Assembly: GCF_026153515.1 (NCBI RefSeq)
Contig: NZ_CP110644.1
Location: 1,141,001-1,205,000, forward strand
Direction: 5' to 3'
Length of the DNA stretch: 64,000 nt
Source: Pseudomonas sp. KU26590
Lineage (GTDB): Bacteria; Pseudomonadota; Gammaproteobacteria; Pseudomonadales; Pseudomonadaceae
How positions within the stretch are numbered: position 1 is the first letter of the stretch; every line of letters starts with the position of its first letter. Made by a program: the position numbers and the translations under genes. A model generated the notes under the pieces. It was not told where the DNA came from. It saw only the letters and a program-made list of their open reading frames with translations, and searched no databases. This document shows, in pieces, positions 12,101 through 22,848 of this stretch.

Positions 12101-15100
12101 AGTGCGATCGGTGCACCGTTTTCGGTGTAGGTCACGCTGTCAAAGTTGACCGCCGGACCGTCGTTCACTGGCGTCACGTTGACGATCAGAGACTGCGTCG
12201 TGGTGGCCGAATCTTTATTGGCGCCTTCGGTCGACGTCGAGCTCACTTGCAGGTTGATCGGGCCGTTGAAGTCTTTCGGCGGGGTGATCGTCAGGTTGTT
12301 CAAATCCCAACCGTCGATGTAAACAGCGCCGTCGCCTGTCGGAATCGAGGTGTAGCTGTGGGTGCCGTCCGTCAGCACGGCGCCGACCGGAATGCCGGAC
12401 ACAACCAGCGGGCCCAGGGATTCGGAGCCGTCGGTGTCGACCAGCGCGGTGCTCAGGGTCAGCTTGATCGCCGAATCTTCATTACCTTGGGCGTCAGCCA
12501 CGGTGACGATCGGCGCATCGGCCACTGGCGTGACGTTGATGATGCCGTTCGCGGGTGCGCCGGCTGGCTGGCCCTGATTGTCGACCGCGGTGTAGGTGAA
12601 GCTGGTGTCACCGGCCCAGTTGGCGTTCGGCTTGAAGTAGATCGTCGCGCCGTTGGCGGTGGCGGCGATGTTGCTGAGGTTGGTCAGCGCCTGGGTACCG
12701 GCAGCATCGGCGTAGAACGTGCCGTTGGCCGCCAGGGTGACCAGGTTGAAGTGGTCGATGGTGCCGTCGACGTCAGTGCCGGTCAGCTTGACCGCGATGG
12801 TGGTGTCTTCGTCGCCTTTGCCCGATGCGTCGACGACGGTCGGTGCGTCGTTGACCGGGGTGATGTCGACTTCGCCGGTGGCGCTGCCCGTCAGATTGTT
12901 GGTGCCGTGGGTGTCCACGTCAGTCACTTCGATCGTCACGCCCCGCGGGGTGGTGATCGGGGCGTCACTGCTGTTGGCGTAGGTGATCGAGTTGATCAGC
13001 GTGGTGTAGTCGGCGATCGACGCATTGCCGCTCAACTGAATGACGACGTTACCGTTGGCGTCGTTGCCCAGCGTGTAGCTGATGCCCGAGCCCGTGGTGC
13101 CGGTGTTGCCACCCTGGAAGGACGGCGAAGCGATCAGGTCTTCGGCCTGAACGCCGGTCACGGTGATCTTCGCGCCGCTCAACTGGCCGCCGTCGACGTC
13201 GCCGATCTGCAGGTTGTTGACCAGTGCCTGAGGCGCGCCGTTTTCGACGTAATCGGTGCTGGTGAACGTGACGGTCGGGGCGTCATTGACGGCGACGACG
13301 TGCACGATGCTGGTGGCCGGCACGGAATCATTCTGGCCGTCGTTCACGGTCACAGTAATGGTGCGATCAGCAACGCTCGGGTCCTGGCTGCTGTTTTGAA
13401 AAGTGATCGACTTGATCACGGCTTCGTATTCGGCAGCGGTGGCGGCGCCGGTCAGGGTCAGTACGATCTGGCCGTTGACGGTGGCCGTAGTGACCGCGAT
13501 GTTCGCGTTCGGGGTGCCCACCACCAGGGTGTCGGCGTCCTGAGCGTTGGTCAGGGTGACTTTCGCGCCTTGCAGGTTCGGGCTGTCGGCGTCGGTGACG
13601 GTCAACTGGTCGGCGATCGAAACGCCGGCCTGGCCTTCGGTGAAAGTGGTTTCGCTGTTGGTGCCGTTACCGCCGCCATTCGGGTCGACAACCGGCAGAG
13701 CGTCGTTGTCAGTGATGGTGGTGGTGACGCTGCCATTGGTCGCACTGGCAACGATGTTCTCGAAGTTGCCGCCGGTGATGGCGCCGATCGCGACGGTGAC
13801 GTTTTCAACGCCTTCCGGGATCGTGTCATTAAGGGTGTTCAGGTCGAAGGTGACGCTGCTGCTGTTGGCAGGAATCTTCACGCTGACCACTTGCGTGTAG
13901 TCGGTGCCGTCGGTAGCGGTGCCGCTGTAGGTCAGGTTGATCGTGACTTCGGTCTGCGCCGGGTTGCTCAGCGTAATGGTGTACGTGGCGGCCTGGCCTT
14001 CAACCACTGACTGGGTGCCGGTGATGCTGGCAACGGTGGTGTCGATGGTGTCGACGATCTGCACAACAGCCGGCGCCGTGTTTGGCACCAGATTTTCAAA
14101 GTTGCCGCCGGTTGCGCCGGTGATGGTGGTGCTGATCACGGTGTCGGTGTTGTAGACGTCATTGGCTGGCGCCGCGACGACTACCGTGCCGGTGGATTCC
14201 CCCGCACGGATGGTGATGGTCGAGCCGTCGGACAGGGTGACGTTGACCGGCGTCTGGGCCGGGTTAGTCAAGGTTGCCGTGTAGGTGATCGAAGTGCCTT
14301 CGACAGACGTCGGCGCAGCGCTGAGGCTGACCGTGGTGGTGTCGATGGTGTCGGTGATGTTAGTCACCGCAGGGGTCGTATCGGTGGTCACGACCAGGCC
14401 GCCACCGCCCGTTGTGCCGGTAATGGTAGTGCTGATGACTGAAGGGTCGATGTACGGGGTGTTGGTGTCAGCCACTTGAACAGTGGTTGAGCCCGAGGTG
14501 TCGCCGCCACGAATGACAATGGTCGACCCGTTGGACAGGGTGATCGTCAGGTCCGACGTCGGGGCCTGTGTCACGTTCGCCGTGTACACCAGCGCGCCGC
14601 CGGCTTCGGTCAGCGTCTGGGTGGCGGTAAGGCTCAGCGTGCCAGTCGGCTGCGGCGCGACGGTGTTGCCGTTGCCATTGTCGATGGCCAGGCCGTTGCT
14701 CAGCGTAGGAGGCGGCGCGGTTGTTGTCCCCAGGCCGTTGGTCGGGAAGCCGATGGTCGGATTCACTTCGCCCGCCGTCTCGGTGAGCATCACCACGCTG
14801 TGGCCGCCGCCTGCGTTGCCGCCATCACCTGGGGCTGCTTGCGGACCGGCTGCAGTGGCTTCGAGGTCTTTGGTCGGGTCGGCGCCGGCCGCGATGGCCT
14901 GCTGCAGTTCAGCCACTGACGGTGCTGCTTGGGCGGTGGCTTCGGCAAGGTTGGTAGTGGAAGCCGGTGCGTCTGCGCTCCACTGGCTGTCACGGCCGAT
15001 GTCAAGTTGACGGCCGTCAGCAAGCTGCAGCGTGACTGCGCCTCCCGGGCCTGTCAGAACCTGCTCGCCGGTGAACAACCGGTCACCCTCGATGAGCACA

Positions 15101-15174
15101 CGACGAATCCCTTCCGGGGAAACTGCGACTACTTGGCCAACAATGCTTTTGACGATGGCAACAACACTGCTCAT
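3145..15174 (-). CDS. lapA: LapA, giant RTX-type surface adhesin
   Basis: This uninterrupted 4009-residue protein is a LapA-family biofilm adhesin exported by the adjacent LapEBC system. Residues 1-100 are the retention module that plugs the secretin-like outer-membrane pore. A TAAG di-alanine site at 107-110 fits LapG cleavage. Residues about 180-490 hold Ig-like and Calx-beta-like units. From about 630 to 3145 there are three alternating cadherin/VCBS-like module types: six of A (about 148 residues), seven of B (about 110) and seven of C (about 118, the last after 3360). A lectin-like insert occupies about 2500-2660 and a PA14-like domain about 3146-3350. A von Willebrand A domain has its DSSGS motif at 3516. 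RTX nonapeptides lie at about 3777-3900, ahead of a C-terminal type I secretion signal. A GGAGAG site precedes the ATG. The gene is divergent from lapE. Confidence 0.95.
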   Translation of the reverse strand: MSSVVAIVKSIVGQVVAVSPEGIRRVLIEGDRLFTGEQVLTGPGGAVTLQLADGRQLDIGRDSQWSADAPASTTNLAEATAQAAPSVAELQQAIAAGADPTKDLEATAAGPQAAPGDGGNAGGGHSVVMLTETAGEVNPTIGFPTNGLGTTTAPPPTLSNGLAIDNGNGNTVAPQPTGTLSLTATQTLTEAGGALVYTANVTQAPTSDLTITLSNGSTIVIRGGDTSGSTTVQVADTNTPYIDPSVISTTITGTTGGGGLVVTTDTTPAVTNITDTIDTTTVSLSAAPTSVEGTSITYTATLTNPAQTPVNVTLSDGSTITIRAGESTGTVVVAAPANDVYNTDTVISTTITGATGGNFENLVPNTAPAVVQIVDTIDTTVASITGTQSVVEGQAATYTITLSNPAQTEVTINLTYSGTATDGTDYTQVVSVKIPANSSSVTFDLNTLNDTIPEGVENVTVAIGAITGGNFENIVASATNGSVTTTITDNDALPVVDPNGGGNGTNSETTFTEGQAGVSIADQLTVTDADSPNLQGAKVTLTNAQDADTLVVGTPNANIAVTTATVNGQIVLTLTGAATAAEYEAVIKSITFQNSSQDPSVADRTITVTVNDGQNDSVPATSIVHVVAVNDAPTVTFTSTDYVENGAPQALVNNLQIGDVDGGQLSGAKITVTGVQAEDLIASPSFQGGNTGTTGSGISYTLGNDANGNVVIQLSGNASIADYTTLINSITYANSSDAPITTPRGVTIEVTDVDTHGTNNLTGSATGEVDITPVNDAPTVVDASGKGDEDTTIAVKLTGTDVDGTIDHFNLVTLAANGTFYADAAGTQALTNLSNIAATANGATIYFKPNANWAGDTSFTYTAVDNQGQPAGAPANGIINVTPVADAPIVTVADAQGNEDSAIKLTLSTALVDTDGSESLGPLVVSGIPVGAVLTDGTHSYTSIPTGDGAVYIDGWDLNNLTITPPKDFNGPINLQVSSTSTEGANKDSATTTQSLIVNVTPVNDGPAVNFDSVTYTENGAPIALVNNFSITDIDSTQLSSAKITLTGIQAEDLVVSQYYKGGTTGVTDLGITYTLSNDANGNIVIDLTGNASVANYETLIKSLTYADNSENPSTVPRGVTISVTDLDANGTTNLTAVHDGQINVIAVNDAPTVNAALGQGDEDTAIAVKLTGADVDGTIDHFNLATMAEHGTFYADAAGTQALTNLSNIAASNNSATIYFKPDANWAGDTSFTYTAVDNQNLQTGAPANGIINVTPVADAPIVTVADAQGNEDSAIKLNVSTALVDTDGSESLGPFVVSGIPVGAVLTDGTHSYTSIPTGDGAVYINGWDLTNLTITPPKDFNGPITLQVSSTSTESANKDSATTIQSLTVNVGPVNDAPTVTFTNPDYVENGAPQALVSNLQIGDVDSSQLSSAKITLTGIQAEDLIVSQYYTGANSGTTTLGISYNLSNDADGNIIIDLTGKASIADYTTLINSITYANSSDAPITTPRGVTIEVTDVDANGTNNLSGSATGEIDVTAVNDAPTVNTASSVGNEDTTIAVKLTGSDVDGTIGHFNLVNTPANGTFYSDAAGTQPLTNLTNIAASNNGATIYFKPDANWAGDTNFTYTAVDNQNLPAGNTATGTINVTPVADAPIVTVTNAQGAEDSAIKINVGTALVDTDGSESLSGLTVGGIPVGGVLTDGTHSYTSIPTGDGKVIIDGWDLTKLTLTPPADFNGPITLQVSSTSTEITGQKATNTESLTVNVTPVNDAPVVNFEGTTYTENGAPVAIVNNFAITDVDSTQLSSAKITLTGIQAEDLIVTQYYKGGTSGDTGLGIKYTLSNDANGNIFIDLTGKASVANYETLIKSITYADNSENPSTAPRGVTIAVTDVDANGTNNQTVVHNSLINVVAVNDAPVVNAASGAGNEDTTIAVKLSGSDVDGTIGHFNLVTAPAHGTFYSDAAGTQPLTNLNNIAATDNGATIYFKPDANWAGDTNFTYTAVDNQSLPAGNTATGTINVTPVADAPIVTVTNAQGDEDTAIKLDLSAALVDTDGSESLGPVIVGGIPVGAVLSDGNGHSYTSIPVSEGGDGEAYLTGWNLSTLTITPPKDFNGSINLQVSSTSTEGANKDSATTTQSLTVNVASVNDAPLVNTATGNGNEDTLVAVKLTGSDVDGTIGHFTLVNTPANGTFYSDAAGTQPLTGTTSITATDNGATIYFKPDANWNGSTPFTYTAVDNQGTASTTPATGTITVTPVNDAPVVNFGSITYTENGAPIAIVKDFSIADVDSTELSSAKITLTGIKGEDLIVSQYYKGGTDGTTGTTDLGISYKLSNDANGNIVIDLTGKASVANYETLIKSITYADNSNNPSTAPRGVMIAVTDVDANGTNNQTVVHDSKISVISVNDAPVTKPASATGDEDNTLAVKLTGTDVDGTIDHFNLVNLGQHGTFYADAAGTQALDGTSVIKATGNSATVFFKPDGDWSGSTQFTYTAVDNQGQADTTPATGTIKVNPVTDTPALSLVDDQTVASLNVNGATTTVIGNIGSGAWHTDNSGGTVEIRTPGTYGVAGNSNNSQVLELERNSGDPSNLYTNIDAKAGATYTVSLDYSVRAGAVDNSLINVFWGGKLVGTLTNTVVGLKTYTFDVPVTTDGSAKLEFKAGDANSFGGVVNNISVTEHLNSGLEDNAILLSTIKAATTDVDGSETLTVSMKGIPVGASLSDGTHTFNATAGATATDVTDWDLSKLKLTPPANFSGDIALTVTATAQDGAAAPVSKDLTFNVHVAAVADAPTVIAPAVTGPEDTAIHLNIGTTLVDNDGSESLSHLTVSGVPVGAVVTDGTHSYTSTAGGNGTAALDGWDLTKVTITPPENFNGQIDLIVNATSTELNGPSATTQQPLTVNVTPVNDAPVVNFDSITYTENGAPIAIVKDFSITDVDSTQLSSAKITLTGIQAEDLIVSQYYKGTNSATTDLGITYTLSNDAKGNIVIDLTGKASVANYETLIKSITYADNSDNPSTAQRGVTIAVTDADANGSNNQTVVHNSQINVIAVNDAPVTKSASATGNEDTTIAVKLTGTDVDGTIDHFNLVDMAAHGTFYADAAGKVALTSLSNIAAVGNAATVYFKPAADWAGSTSFTYKAVDDQGLTSSVKATGAISVAPVADQPLVTLGTGVVQSTGLVKDVYVGTLTNMGTNGQGANEATIKAGFNTTVASTSHTVAAAAQDASVAVGTGTKLSGLVYMEAGHTYTFSGTADDSLLITVAGQTAANATWGAGGKIQSAGFTPTESGYYTLDIYHYNQAGPGNYSINLVDKNISTGATQTVALNSTNVLLFATVDDLKASGLNVSPLHEGTVGSGEGYYTGYELNHGTEGTAIKLSPVKAVFGDSLDGSETHVTTLSGGAPAGSILTDAAGHTATVTTHVENGKTVMDTIDVSQFDLSTLSITTPDYFSGKFTLNVTATATEANVPGVPSAVASASDSKAITVTVESQTYNSSEGLAGTDPTPITGTTGGDIIVGDVSGTTIVQGKSYNIAFIVDSSGSMGKSLDTAKTQLQSVFEKLANGAQTANAGKINVLLVDFDTNVRSTVSVDMSDKAAALKTLAAALATMTSGGTTNYEDAFKTTANWFAGLNSTNPTGENRTYFITDGEPNVYQNTSTVLGTVSGTTITLATALESWHLGSTYTVNGKVAIDTVGHVYSYASNSNGALVGTLASHADGKGGYEYSLNSPETNGSSVVLAEADTGYALLLKQSPTIEAIGLNSAVKASTLDHYDSDGHALSNVNADDLAKAVLGDQKDIAPGSDTLNGGDGNDILFGDLITYNTQGGITALKAFAADTLHVNVSTIDDKTLHSFVTNNLDAVAHLANSSSTSQDGNDTLLGGNGNDILFGQGGDDILNGGNGNDILVGGKGNDILTGGAGADTFAWKAGDTNSGGFDVIKDFNKGEGDRIDLRDLLQGEDTDTLSKYLQVTNDGRDTILQVSTTGQFASNVSAAAAATTADVHIKVEGVTWSNAMVNSLVSGADPTIKVDHH
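14845..14856 (-). other. Predicted LapG cleavage site (T107-A108-A109-G110)
   Basis: The codons for TAAG fall at residues 107-110 of LapA, directly after the retention module. LapG-type proteases cut between the two alanines of this motif in characterised LapA homologues. That the site is used here is inferred. Confidence 0.8.
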
Positions 15175-15575
15175 GGGGGTGACTCTCCGAAATAACCGTT
15201 CAGTTGGTATCCATCATGCCGACCGGCCTTAACTAACGCCGCTTCATACTGGAATACGTAAAGATTCGCATTTGTTTCGATGCCAGATAACAACTTAGGG
15301 AACTAATTAAGTTGCACGTAATCTGGCGTCAATTTATTAACAGCAGGTCGGCACAGGAATTAACTTTCTGCCAAAGTATTGACCTATTCCGCGACATCCT
15401 AAACAATCGCTTCCGTAATGTCACATTGATATTTGATGAGATCGCGGATTTCTGCAGTGTGATCGCAAGCGCCCTTCAGAACACGCTCGAAACGCTCACT
15501 TTCAATGGCCATTTTTACGATGCGGCAGTGTGTATTGCTGCATTTTGAACAAGTATGTTCTCGGGAATCACCAAA
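15175..15575. promoter_or_regulatory. Divergent lapA / lapE control region
   Basis: About 400 bases separate the divergent lapA and lapE starts, and the stretch is visibly more AT-rich than its flanks, as expected of a promoter region. Short open frames on both strands (15312-15548 plus, 15399-15587 minus) have atypical codon use and no ribosome-binding sites, so I do not call them. LapA promoters in relatives respond to FleQ and other regulators, but I cannot assign binding sites by eye. Confidence 0.6.
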
Positions 15576-16925
15576 ATGCGTAAGCACCTCTTCACTGCTG
15601 TACCCCTTATCCTTTGTGCCGGCTTCGTCCAGGCCCAGACGCTACAGTCCGCCATGCAGAAAGCCATGGACGAGCATCCCGAGGTGCAGGCGGGCATTAA
15701 TGCCCGCATCGCCCAGGACTATGCGCTCCGCGCTGCACGAGGCGGCTACCTGCCGCGTGTCGACGTCACGGCGGGCTACGGCCGGGCCGGTTCCGATACG
15801 CCAAGCACCCGTGCCTCTACCGGTCGTCACGATTACCAGACCCTGGACCGTGGCGAGTCAGCAATCCGTCTTCAGCAAATGCTGTTTGATGGCTTTGCAA
15901 CAAGTAACGAAGTTGCGCGTCAACAAGCCACCGCCAATTCCCGGGCATACTCCCTGTTAAATACAACTGAACGTACGGGTTTGACTGTTGCACAGGTCTA
16001 TCTGGATGTTCTTACTCAACGTGAAATGGTTCGGCTGGCCGAAGAAAACCTGAAGAGTCACGAACGTATTTACGACCAAATCAAACTGCGCACTTCTCGC
16101 GGTGTGGGTCGTATGGCCGATATGGACCAGGCCGATGCCCGTCTGGCACAGGCCCGTAACAACCTGATCACCGAACAAACCAACCTGGCCGACGCACAAA
16201 CCAATTACTTGAGCGCCGTTGGTCTGGAAGCTGATCAACTTGAAGCACCGTCGCCGTTCGCGATGATGCCTGCCGATCTGAACGAAGCCCGCCGCCAGAT
16301 GCTGGAAAACAGCCCGGTGCTGCGCTCGGCCGAAGCCGACATCGTGGCTGCTGAAAAGCAGTACACCTCGGCGCAGTCCAATTACTACCCGCGTTTCGAT
16401 GCAGAACTGGGCCGTAATGCCGATAACAACATTGGCGGCGACGAAGGCCACAACAATGGCTGGGAAGCCATGGTGCGCATGCGTTTCAACCTGTACGCCG
16501 GTGGCAGCAACAAGGCTGACCTGCAATCCAAGTCGTACCTGTCGAGCCAGGCACTGGATATCCGCAACAACGCGCTGCGTCAGTTGAACGAAGAACTGGG
16601 CCTGGCCTGGAACGCCTACAACAACGCCAACGCCCAGGTGCCGATCGCTCAGCAATACGTCGAGCGTGCCAACAGCGTGCGTACCTCGTACCAGCAGCAA
16701 TTCAGTCTGGGAGAGCGTACCCTGCTCGACCTTCTCGACAGCGAGAACGAGTTGTTCACCGCGCAACAGCGTCTGGTGCAGCTGAAGAACCTGCAGACGT
16801 ACACCCAATACCGCATCAAGGCGGACATGGGCACTCTGCTGAAAAGCCAGGGCGTTGTGGCGCCGATGGCATCGGTTGTGCAGAACGATGTGAAACCGAC
16901 AGTTCAGCTGCCGGGCATGAACTGA
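15576..16925 (+). CDS. lapE: LapE, TolC-family outer-membrane channel
   Basis: This 449-residue protein is the outer-membrane component of the type I system that exports LapA. It opens with a signal peptide (MRKHLFTAVPLILCAGFVQA, cleaved before Gln). The body is the typical duplicated TolC helix-strand repeat: two long coiled-coil stretches (around 140-210 and 330-400) alternate with amphipathic strands such as NGWEAMVRMRFNLYAGG. I start at 15576 rather than the upstream ATG at 15555 because GGGA lies 9 bases before it and the signal peptide then sits at the N-terminus. lapB follows 49 bases later. Confidence 0.93.
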   Translation: MRKHLFTAVPLILCAGFVQAQTLQSAMQKAMDEHPEVQAGINARIAQDYALRAARGGYLPRVDVTAGYGRAGSDTPSTRASTGRHDYQTLDRGESAIRLQQMLFDGFATSNEVARQQATANSRAYSLLNTTERTGLTVAQVYLDVLTQREMVRLAEENLKSHERIYDQIKLRTSRGVGRMADMDQADARLAQARNNLITEQTNLADAQTNYLSAVGLEADQLEAPSPFAMMPADLNEARRQMLENSPVLRSAEADIVAAEKQYTSAQSNYYPRFDAELGRNADNNIGGDEGHNNGWEAMVRMRFNLYAGGSNKADLQSKSYLSSQALDIRNNALRQLNEELGLAWNAYNNANAQVPIAQQYVERANSVRTSYQQQFSLGERTLLDLLDSENELFTAQQRLVQLKNLQTYTQYRIKADMGTLLKSQGVVAPMASVVQNDVKPTVQLPGMN

Positions 16926-16974
16926 TTCTTGACGGAGTCAGCTTCTTTTAACCGTTAAGAAAGAGAGTGTCAGC

Positions 16975-19128
16975 GTGGACTTGGAATTACCTTCGGCTCA
17001 ATTAGGTCATGATCCACGCAGCCAGCACGACGATCCGCTCCTCGACGGGCTGTTGACACTCTGTGCCCTGCATCACAAGCCGGCGAGCCGGGCCATGCTG
17101 ACCACCGGTCTGCCATTGCCCGACCAGCGCCTGAGCCCGGATTTGCTGCCTCGCGCCGCAGCCCGGGCGGGTTTGCAGGGGCGTTTGCTGCAACGCAAAC
17201 TCACTCAGATTCCCGAGATTGCCTTGCCCGCCTTGCTGTTGCTGAAAGACGGGCGCTCTGCCGTTTTGGTCGGTTGGGAGGGCGAATCGGCCCGCCTGCT
17301 GATCAGCGAAAGCAACGGCGGCGAAGTGCTGATCGAGACCGAAACCCTGGCGCAGGACTACAGTGGTCGGGTGTTTTTCGCACAACCGCAGCATAAATTT
17401 GACGTGACCCAAGGCTCGCTCATCCCGCGCGCTCGTTCCTGGTTCAAGGACACCCTCAAGCTGTCTCGCTGGCTTTACGTCGACGCGATCGCTGCCAGCT
17501 TCGTGATCAACCTGATTGCGTTGGCTACCCCTCTTTTCGTGATGAACGTCTACGACCGTGTCGTGCCCAACCAGGCCACCGCAACCTTGTGGGTGCTGGC
17601 GACCGGTATCTGTGGCGCGTTCCTGTTTGACCTTTTGCTCAAGGGCCTGCGCAGTCTGTGCCTGGACCTGGCCGGCAAGAAAACCGACCTGATCATCTCC
17701 GCCACGCTGTTTGAACGAATCGTCGGCATGGCGATGAAGTTTCGCCCGGCGCGGGTCGGCAGTTACGCCCAGAACATCCATGAGTTCCAGGGCATGCGTG
17801 ACTTCCTCACGTCGCTGACCCTGACCAGCCTCATCGACCTGCCGTTCACGCTGATCATCCTGTTGGTGATCGCGCTGCTGGGCGGGCATCTGGTGTGGAT
17901 TCCGATCATCGCCTTTCCGCTGGCGCTGGGCATCGGCCACTTCCTGCAAAAGCCGCTGACCTCCACCCTCGAGCGCACCATGGCGTTGGGGGCCGAGCGT
18001 CAATCGAGCCTGATCGAAACCCTCGCCGGCCTCGACGCGGTGAAGGTCAACAACGCCGAAAGCGAGCGTCAGTATCAGTGGGAACACACCATCGGCACGC
18101 TCAGCCGTCTGGAATTGCGCGTCAAAGTGCTTTCCGGTCTGGCCATGAACATCACCCTGCTGATCCAGCAACTGGCCGGCGTGGCGATGATCTGTTTCGG
18201 CGTCTACATGATCATGGACGGTGTTCTCAGCATGGGCGGCCTGGTGGCGTGCTACATGCTCAGCGGTCGCGCCCTTGGCCCATTGGCGCAACTGTCCGGC
18301 CTGCTGACGCGTTATCAGCAAGCGAAAGTGACCATGGTCTCGGTCGATCAGATGATGGAGCTGCCGCAGGAACGCAACTTCGACGAGCGTCCGCTCAGCC
18401 GTCAGGTCCTGCAAGGCGCCATGGAATTCCGCAACCTTGAGTTCACGTACCCGAACCAGCAAAACCTGGCGCTGCGCAACATCAATCTGGTGATCCGTCC
18501 GGGCGAGAAGGTCGGCATCATCGGCCGTAGCGGTTCGGGGAAAAGCTCCCTGGCCAAGTTGCTGGTCGGGCTTTATCAGCCGGATGAAGGCTCGCTGCTG
18601 GTCGATGGCGTCGACATTCGCCAGATCGACGTCAGTGAAGTGCGCCACAACATCGGCTATGTCGCTCAGGACATTCAACTGCTGTCGGGCACGCTGCGCG
18701 ACAACCTGATTTCCGGCGCGCGTTACGTGGACGACGAGATGGTGCTGCAGGCCGCTGAACTGGCCGGCGTGCATGAGTTCGCCAGCCTGCATCCCCAGGG
18801 CTACGAGCTGCAGGTGGGCGAGCGCGGGCAGAACCTGTCCGGTGGTCAGCGACAGAACGTCGCCCTGGCGCGGGCCTTGTTACTCGATCCGCCGATCCTC
18901 TTGCTCGACGAACCCACCAGCGCCATGGACAACACCGGCGAAGAACGTTTGAAGCAGCGCCTGTATGGCGTTATCGAGAAAAAGACCGTGATTCTTGTGA
19001 CACACCGCGCTTCGTTGCTCAGCCTGGTTGATCGCCTGGTGGTCATCGACCGCGGCCAGATCGTGGCCGACGGCCCGAAAGCCGCCGTTATGGAAGCGTT
19101 GAAGAAGGGGCAGATCAGTGTTGCTTAA
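16975..19128 (+). CDS. lapB: LapB, type I secretion ABC transporter
   Basis: This 717-residue inner-membrane ATPase/permease energises LapA export. Residues about 15-150 form a C39-peptidase-like domain that appears to lack the catalytic cysteine, as in transporters of RTX proteins that are not trimmed on export. A six-helix exporter domain spans about 165-450. The nucleotide-binding domain has Walker A GRSGSGKSS near 518, signature LSGGQRQ near 620 and Walker [13 protein letters not shown] near 640. Translation starts at GTG after an AAGAGAG site. The 3' end overlaps lapC by 11 bases, so the two are probably translationally coupled. Confidence 0.95.
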   Translation: MDLELPSAQLGHDPRSQHDDPLLDGLLTLCALHHKPASRAMLTTGLPLPDQRLSPDLLPRAAARAGLQGRLLQRKLTQIPEIALPALLLLKDGRSAVLVGWEGESARLLISESNGGEVLIETETLAQDYSGRVFFAQPQHKFDVTQGSLIPRARSWFKDTLKLSRWLYVDAIAASFVINLIALATPLFVMNVYDRVVPNQATATLWVLATGICGAFLFDLLLKGLRSLCLDLAGKKTDLIISATLFERIVGMAMKFRPARVGSYAQNIHEFQGMRDFLTSLTLTSLIDLPFTLIILLVIALLGGHLVWIPIIAFPLALGIGHFLQKPLTSTLERTMALGAERQSSLIETLAGLDAVKVNNAESERQYQWEHTIGTLSRLELRVKVLSGLAMNITLLIQQLAGVAMICFGVYMIMDGVLSMGGLVACYMLSGRALGPLAQLSGLLTRYQQAKVTMVSVDQMMELPQERNFDERPLSRQVLQGAMEFRNLEFTYPNQQNLALRNINLVIRPGEKVGIIGRSGSGKSSLAKLLVGLYQPDEGSLLVDGVDIRQIDVSEVRHNIGYVAQDIQLLSGTLRDNLISGARYVDDEMVLQAAELAGVHEFASLHPQGYELQVGERGQNLSGGQRQNVALARALLLDPPILLLDEPTSAMDNTGEERLKQRLYGVIEKKTVILVTHRASLLSLVDRLVVIDRGQIVADGPKAAVMEALKKGQISVA

Positions 19129-20491
19129 GTCAGGTCAAAACTCCGGTGGCGGCATCTTCGGCTACTTCAAGGGCTCGCCTTCGCTGGAAGGCCAGGCACT
19201 GCCGGAAGTCAAAAAGGCACTGGTGGACGACGCCCCGCGCATCGTGCGGCTGACCATCTGGGCCGTGATCCTGTTCTTCGTCTTCTTGCTGGTCTGGGCC
19301 AATTACGCCGTGATCGATGAAGTGACGAAGGGCGAGGGCAAGGCCATTCCGTCGACCAAGATCCAGAAAATTCAGAACCTGGAAGGCGGCATCGTCGCGC
19401 AGATCTACGCCCACGACGGCCAGATCGTCGACGCCGGCGCCCCGCTGATTCGCCTCGACGACACGCGCTTTGCGTCCAACGTTGGCGAAACCGAGGCTGA
19501 TCGTCTGGCCATGCAGTTGCGCGTTGAGCGCCTGAGCGCCGAGGTCGATGACCGTCCACTGAACATCAGCGCCGAGGCGCGCAAGTTGGTGCCGAATCAG
19601 GCGTCCAACGAAGAGTCGCTGTACAAGAGCCGTCGTCAGCAACTGGTCGATGAGATCGGTGGTTTGCAGCAGCAATTGATTCAACGTCAGCAGGAATTGC
19701 GTGAGTTTGCCTCCAAGCAGGAGCAATACCGCAGCAGCCTGGGCCTGTTGCGCCAGGAGATCGGCATGTCCGAGCCGTTGGTGTCCCAGGGCGCGGTGTC
19801 GCCGGTGGACATCCTGCGGCTGAAACGCTCCGAGGTTGAAACCCGTGGTCAGCTGGACGGCACCACGCTGGCGATCCCTCGCGCACAAGCGGCGATAGCC
19901 GAAGTGCAGCGCAAGATTGACGAAACCCGTGGCAAATTCCGCAGCGACGCGCTGACGCAGTTGAATGAGGCGCGCACCAACCTTTCGAAGGCGCAGTCGA
20001 CGGCCAAGGGCCTTGAAGACCGCGTCAACCGTACGATGGTGACGTCGCCGGTGCGCGGCGTGGTCAAGCAGATGCTCGTCAACACCGTCGGCGGCGTGAT
20101 TCAGCCGGGCAGCGACATTGCCGAAGTCGTGCCGCTGGATGACACGCTGTTGGTAGAAGCGCGCATTCGTCCGCAAGACATCGCCTTCCTGCACCCGGGG
20201 CAGGAAGCAATGATCAAATTCACGGCCTACGACTACACGATCTACGGCGGGCTGAAAGGCAAGCTGGAACAGATCGGCGCTGACACCATTCAGGACGAAG
20301 AGAAGAAGAACACCTTCTACGTGATCAAACTGCGCACCGACCGCAGCCACCTCGGCACCGATGAGCACCCGCTGCTGATCATCCCCGGCATGGTCGCCTC
20401 GGTGGACATTATCACCGGCAAGAAAACCATCCTGAGCTACATGCTCAAACCCGTGCTGAAAGCCCGCGCCGAGGCGTTGCACGAGCGTTGA
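19118..20491 (+). CDS. lapC: LapC, HlyD-family membrane fusion protein
   Basis: This 457-residue periplasmic adaptor links LapB to LapE. It has one N-terminal membrane helix (about residues 45-65, rich in Phe, Val and Leu), a lipoyl-like half motif (NLEGGIVAQIYAHDGQIVDA), a long coiled-coil hairpin (about 140-300), the second lipoyl half around GVVKQMLVNTVGGVIQPG, and a C-terminal beta-barrel region. The GTG start lies inside the end of lapB. The gene ends the lap operon; REP repeats begin about 20 bases downstream. Confidence 0.94.
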   Translation: MLLKSGQNSGGGIFGYFKGSPSLEGQALPEVKKALVDDAPRIVRLTIWAVILFFVFLLVWANYAVIDEVTKGEGKAIPSTKIQKIQNLEGGIVAQIYAHDGQIVDAGAPLIRLDDTRFASNVGETEADRLAMQLRVERLSAEVDDRPLNISAEARKLVPNQASNEESLYKSRRQQLVDEIGGLQQQLIQRQQELREFASKQEQYRSSLGLLRQEIGMSEPLVSQGAVSPVDILRLKRSEVETRGQLDGTTLAIPRAQAAIAEVQRKIDETRGKFRSDALTQLNEARTNLSKAQSTAKGLEDRVNRTMVTSPVRGVVKQMLVNTVGGVIQPGSDIAEVVPLDDTLLVEARIRPQDIAFLHPGQEAMIKFTAYDYTIYGGLKGKLEQIGADTIQDEEKKNTFYVIKLRTDRSHLGTDEHPLLIIPGMVASVDIITGKKTILSYMLKPVLKARAEALHER

Positions 20492-20943
20492 TGGCAGAGG
20501 GCCGCGTGCTTTTTGTGGGACCGGCTTTAGCCGGGAAGGCGTCGGGTGCCACACCGGAATCTATGGTGTTCACCCAGGCCTCTTCCCGGCTAAAGCCGGT
20601 CCCACTAAAAGCGACGCGGCGCGCCCCCTAGTGCGGCAGGCTTGAGTCCGCGGGGGTCTAAACACATCCTACTGAAGCACCGCGCACCACCAGTGGGACC
20701 GGCTTCAGCCGGGAAGGCGTCGGGCGTGACACCGCAAATCTGATGGTGTTTGAACTGACCTCTTCCCGGCTAAAGCCGGTCCCACTAAAAGCGACGCGGC
20801 GCGCCCCCTAGTGCGGCAGGCTTGAGTCCGCGGGGGTCTAAACACATCCTACTGAAGCACCGCGCACTAATAGCGGGACCGGCTTCAGCCGGGAAGGCGT
20901 CGGGTGCCATGCAGTGGTCTAATTTCCCCGGACACCTCGATAA

Positions 20944-22157
<1,214 letters not shown>

Positions 22158-22530
22158 CCACTACACCACACCGGAAATCTATGGTGTTCACCCAGGCCTC
22201 TTCCCGGCTAAAGCCGGTCCCACTAAAAGCGACGCGGCGCGCCCCCTAGTGCGGCAGGCTTGAGTCCGCGGGGGTCTAAACACATCCTACTGAAGCACCG
22301 CGCACTAATAGTGGGACCGGCTTTAGCCGGGGAGGCGTCGGGTGCAACACCGGAATCTATGGTGTTCACCCAGGCCTCTTCCCGGCTAAAGCCGGTCCCA
22401 CTAAAAGCGACGCGGCGCGCCCTCTAGTGCGGCAGGCTTGAGTCCGCGGGGGGCTAAACACATCCTACTGAAGCACCGCGCACTAATAGTGGGACCGGCT
22501 TCAGCCGGGAAGGCGTCAGGGCAGGCGCCA

Positions 22531-22848
22531 TCATTTACCGCGTTTGCTATCAATCCTCACCAAGCGCCCGCCTTCAAACCGCAAATATTGATACATGCCG
22601 TTGCTTGGGCCGTAGATCCATTCCTGGACCTGCACCTGATCCACCTGGCGGTAGTGGTTGACGGTTTCCTTGTAGCCGATGATGTCCTGGCTGACCGGTT
22701 GGCCGCATTTCTGCTGCACTTCAAACATACGGTCACCCTCGCTGATCAACTGGCTGCCACAGCGCAGCGTACCCGCCTGAGCTACGCCAATCAGCGCGGT
22801 TAAACCAACAGCCAACGCCATCCTCGTTATCGCATTCTTCAAAATCAT
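22531..22848 (-). CDS. DUF2845 periplasmic protein
   Basis: A 105-residue protein with a signal peptide (MILKNAITRMALAVGLTALIG, cleaved near AQA-GTL). The mature part contains RCGSQLISEGDRMFEV and KCGQP, the two-cysteine pattern of DUF2845 proteins, then a strand-rich end. Its function is unknown. The ATG overlaps the stop of the upstream DUF748 gene (TAATG), so the two are almost certainly translationally coupled. The frame stays open further upstream, but only this start gives a signal peptide. Confidence 0.85.
   Translation of the reverse strand: MILKNAITRMALAVGLTALIGVAQAGTLRCGSQLISEGDRMFEVQQKCGQPVSQDIIGYKETVNHYRQVDQVQVQEWIYGPSNGMYQYLRFEGGRLVRIDSKRGK

Noticed and set aside
4096..14010. 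Long plus-strand open frames opposite lapA (654, 696 and 1712 codons)
   Set aside because: They lie wholly antisense to LapA, have unnatural Val/Asp/Gly/Arg-rich repeats that mirror the LapA repeats, and lack ribosome-binding sites. High GC and codon bias keep this frame open.
15312..15587. Small genes in the lapA-lapE gap
   Set aside because: The two frames overlap on opposite strands, with no ribosome-binding site and AT-rich codon use unlike the neighbours.
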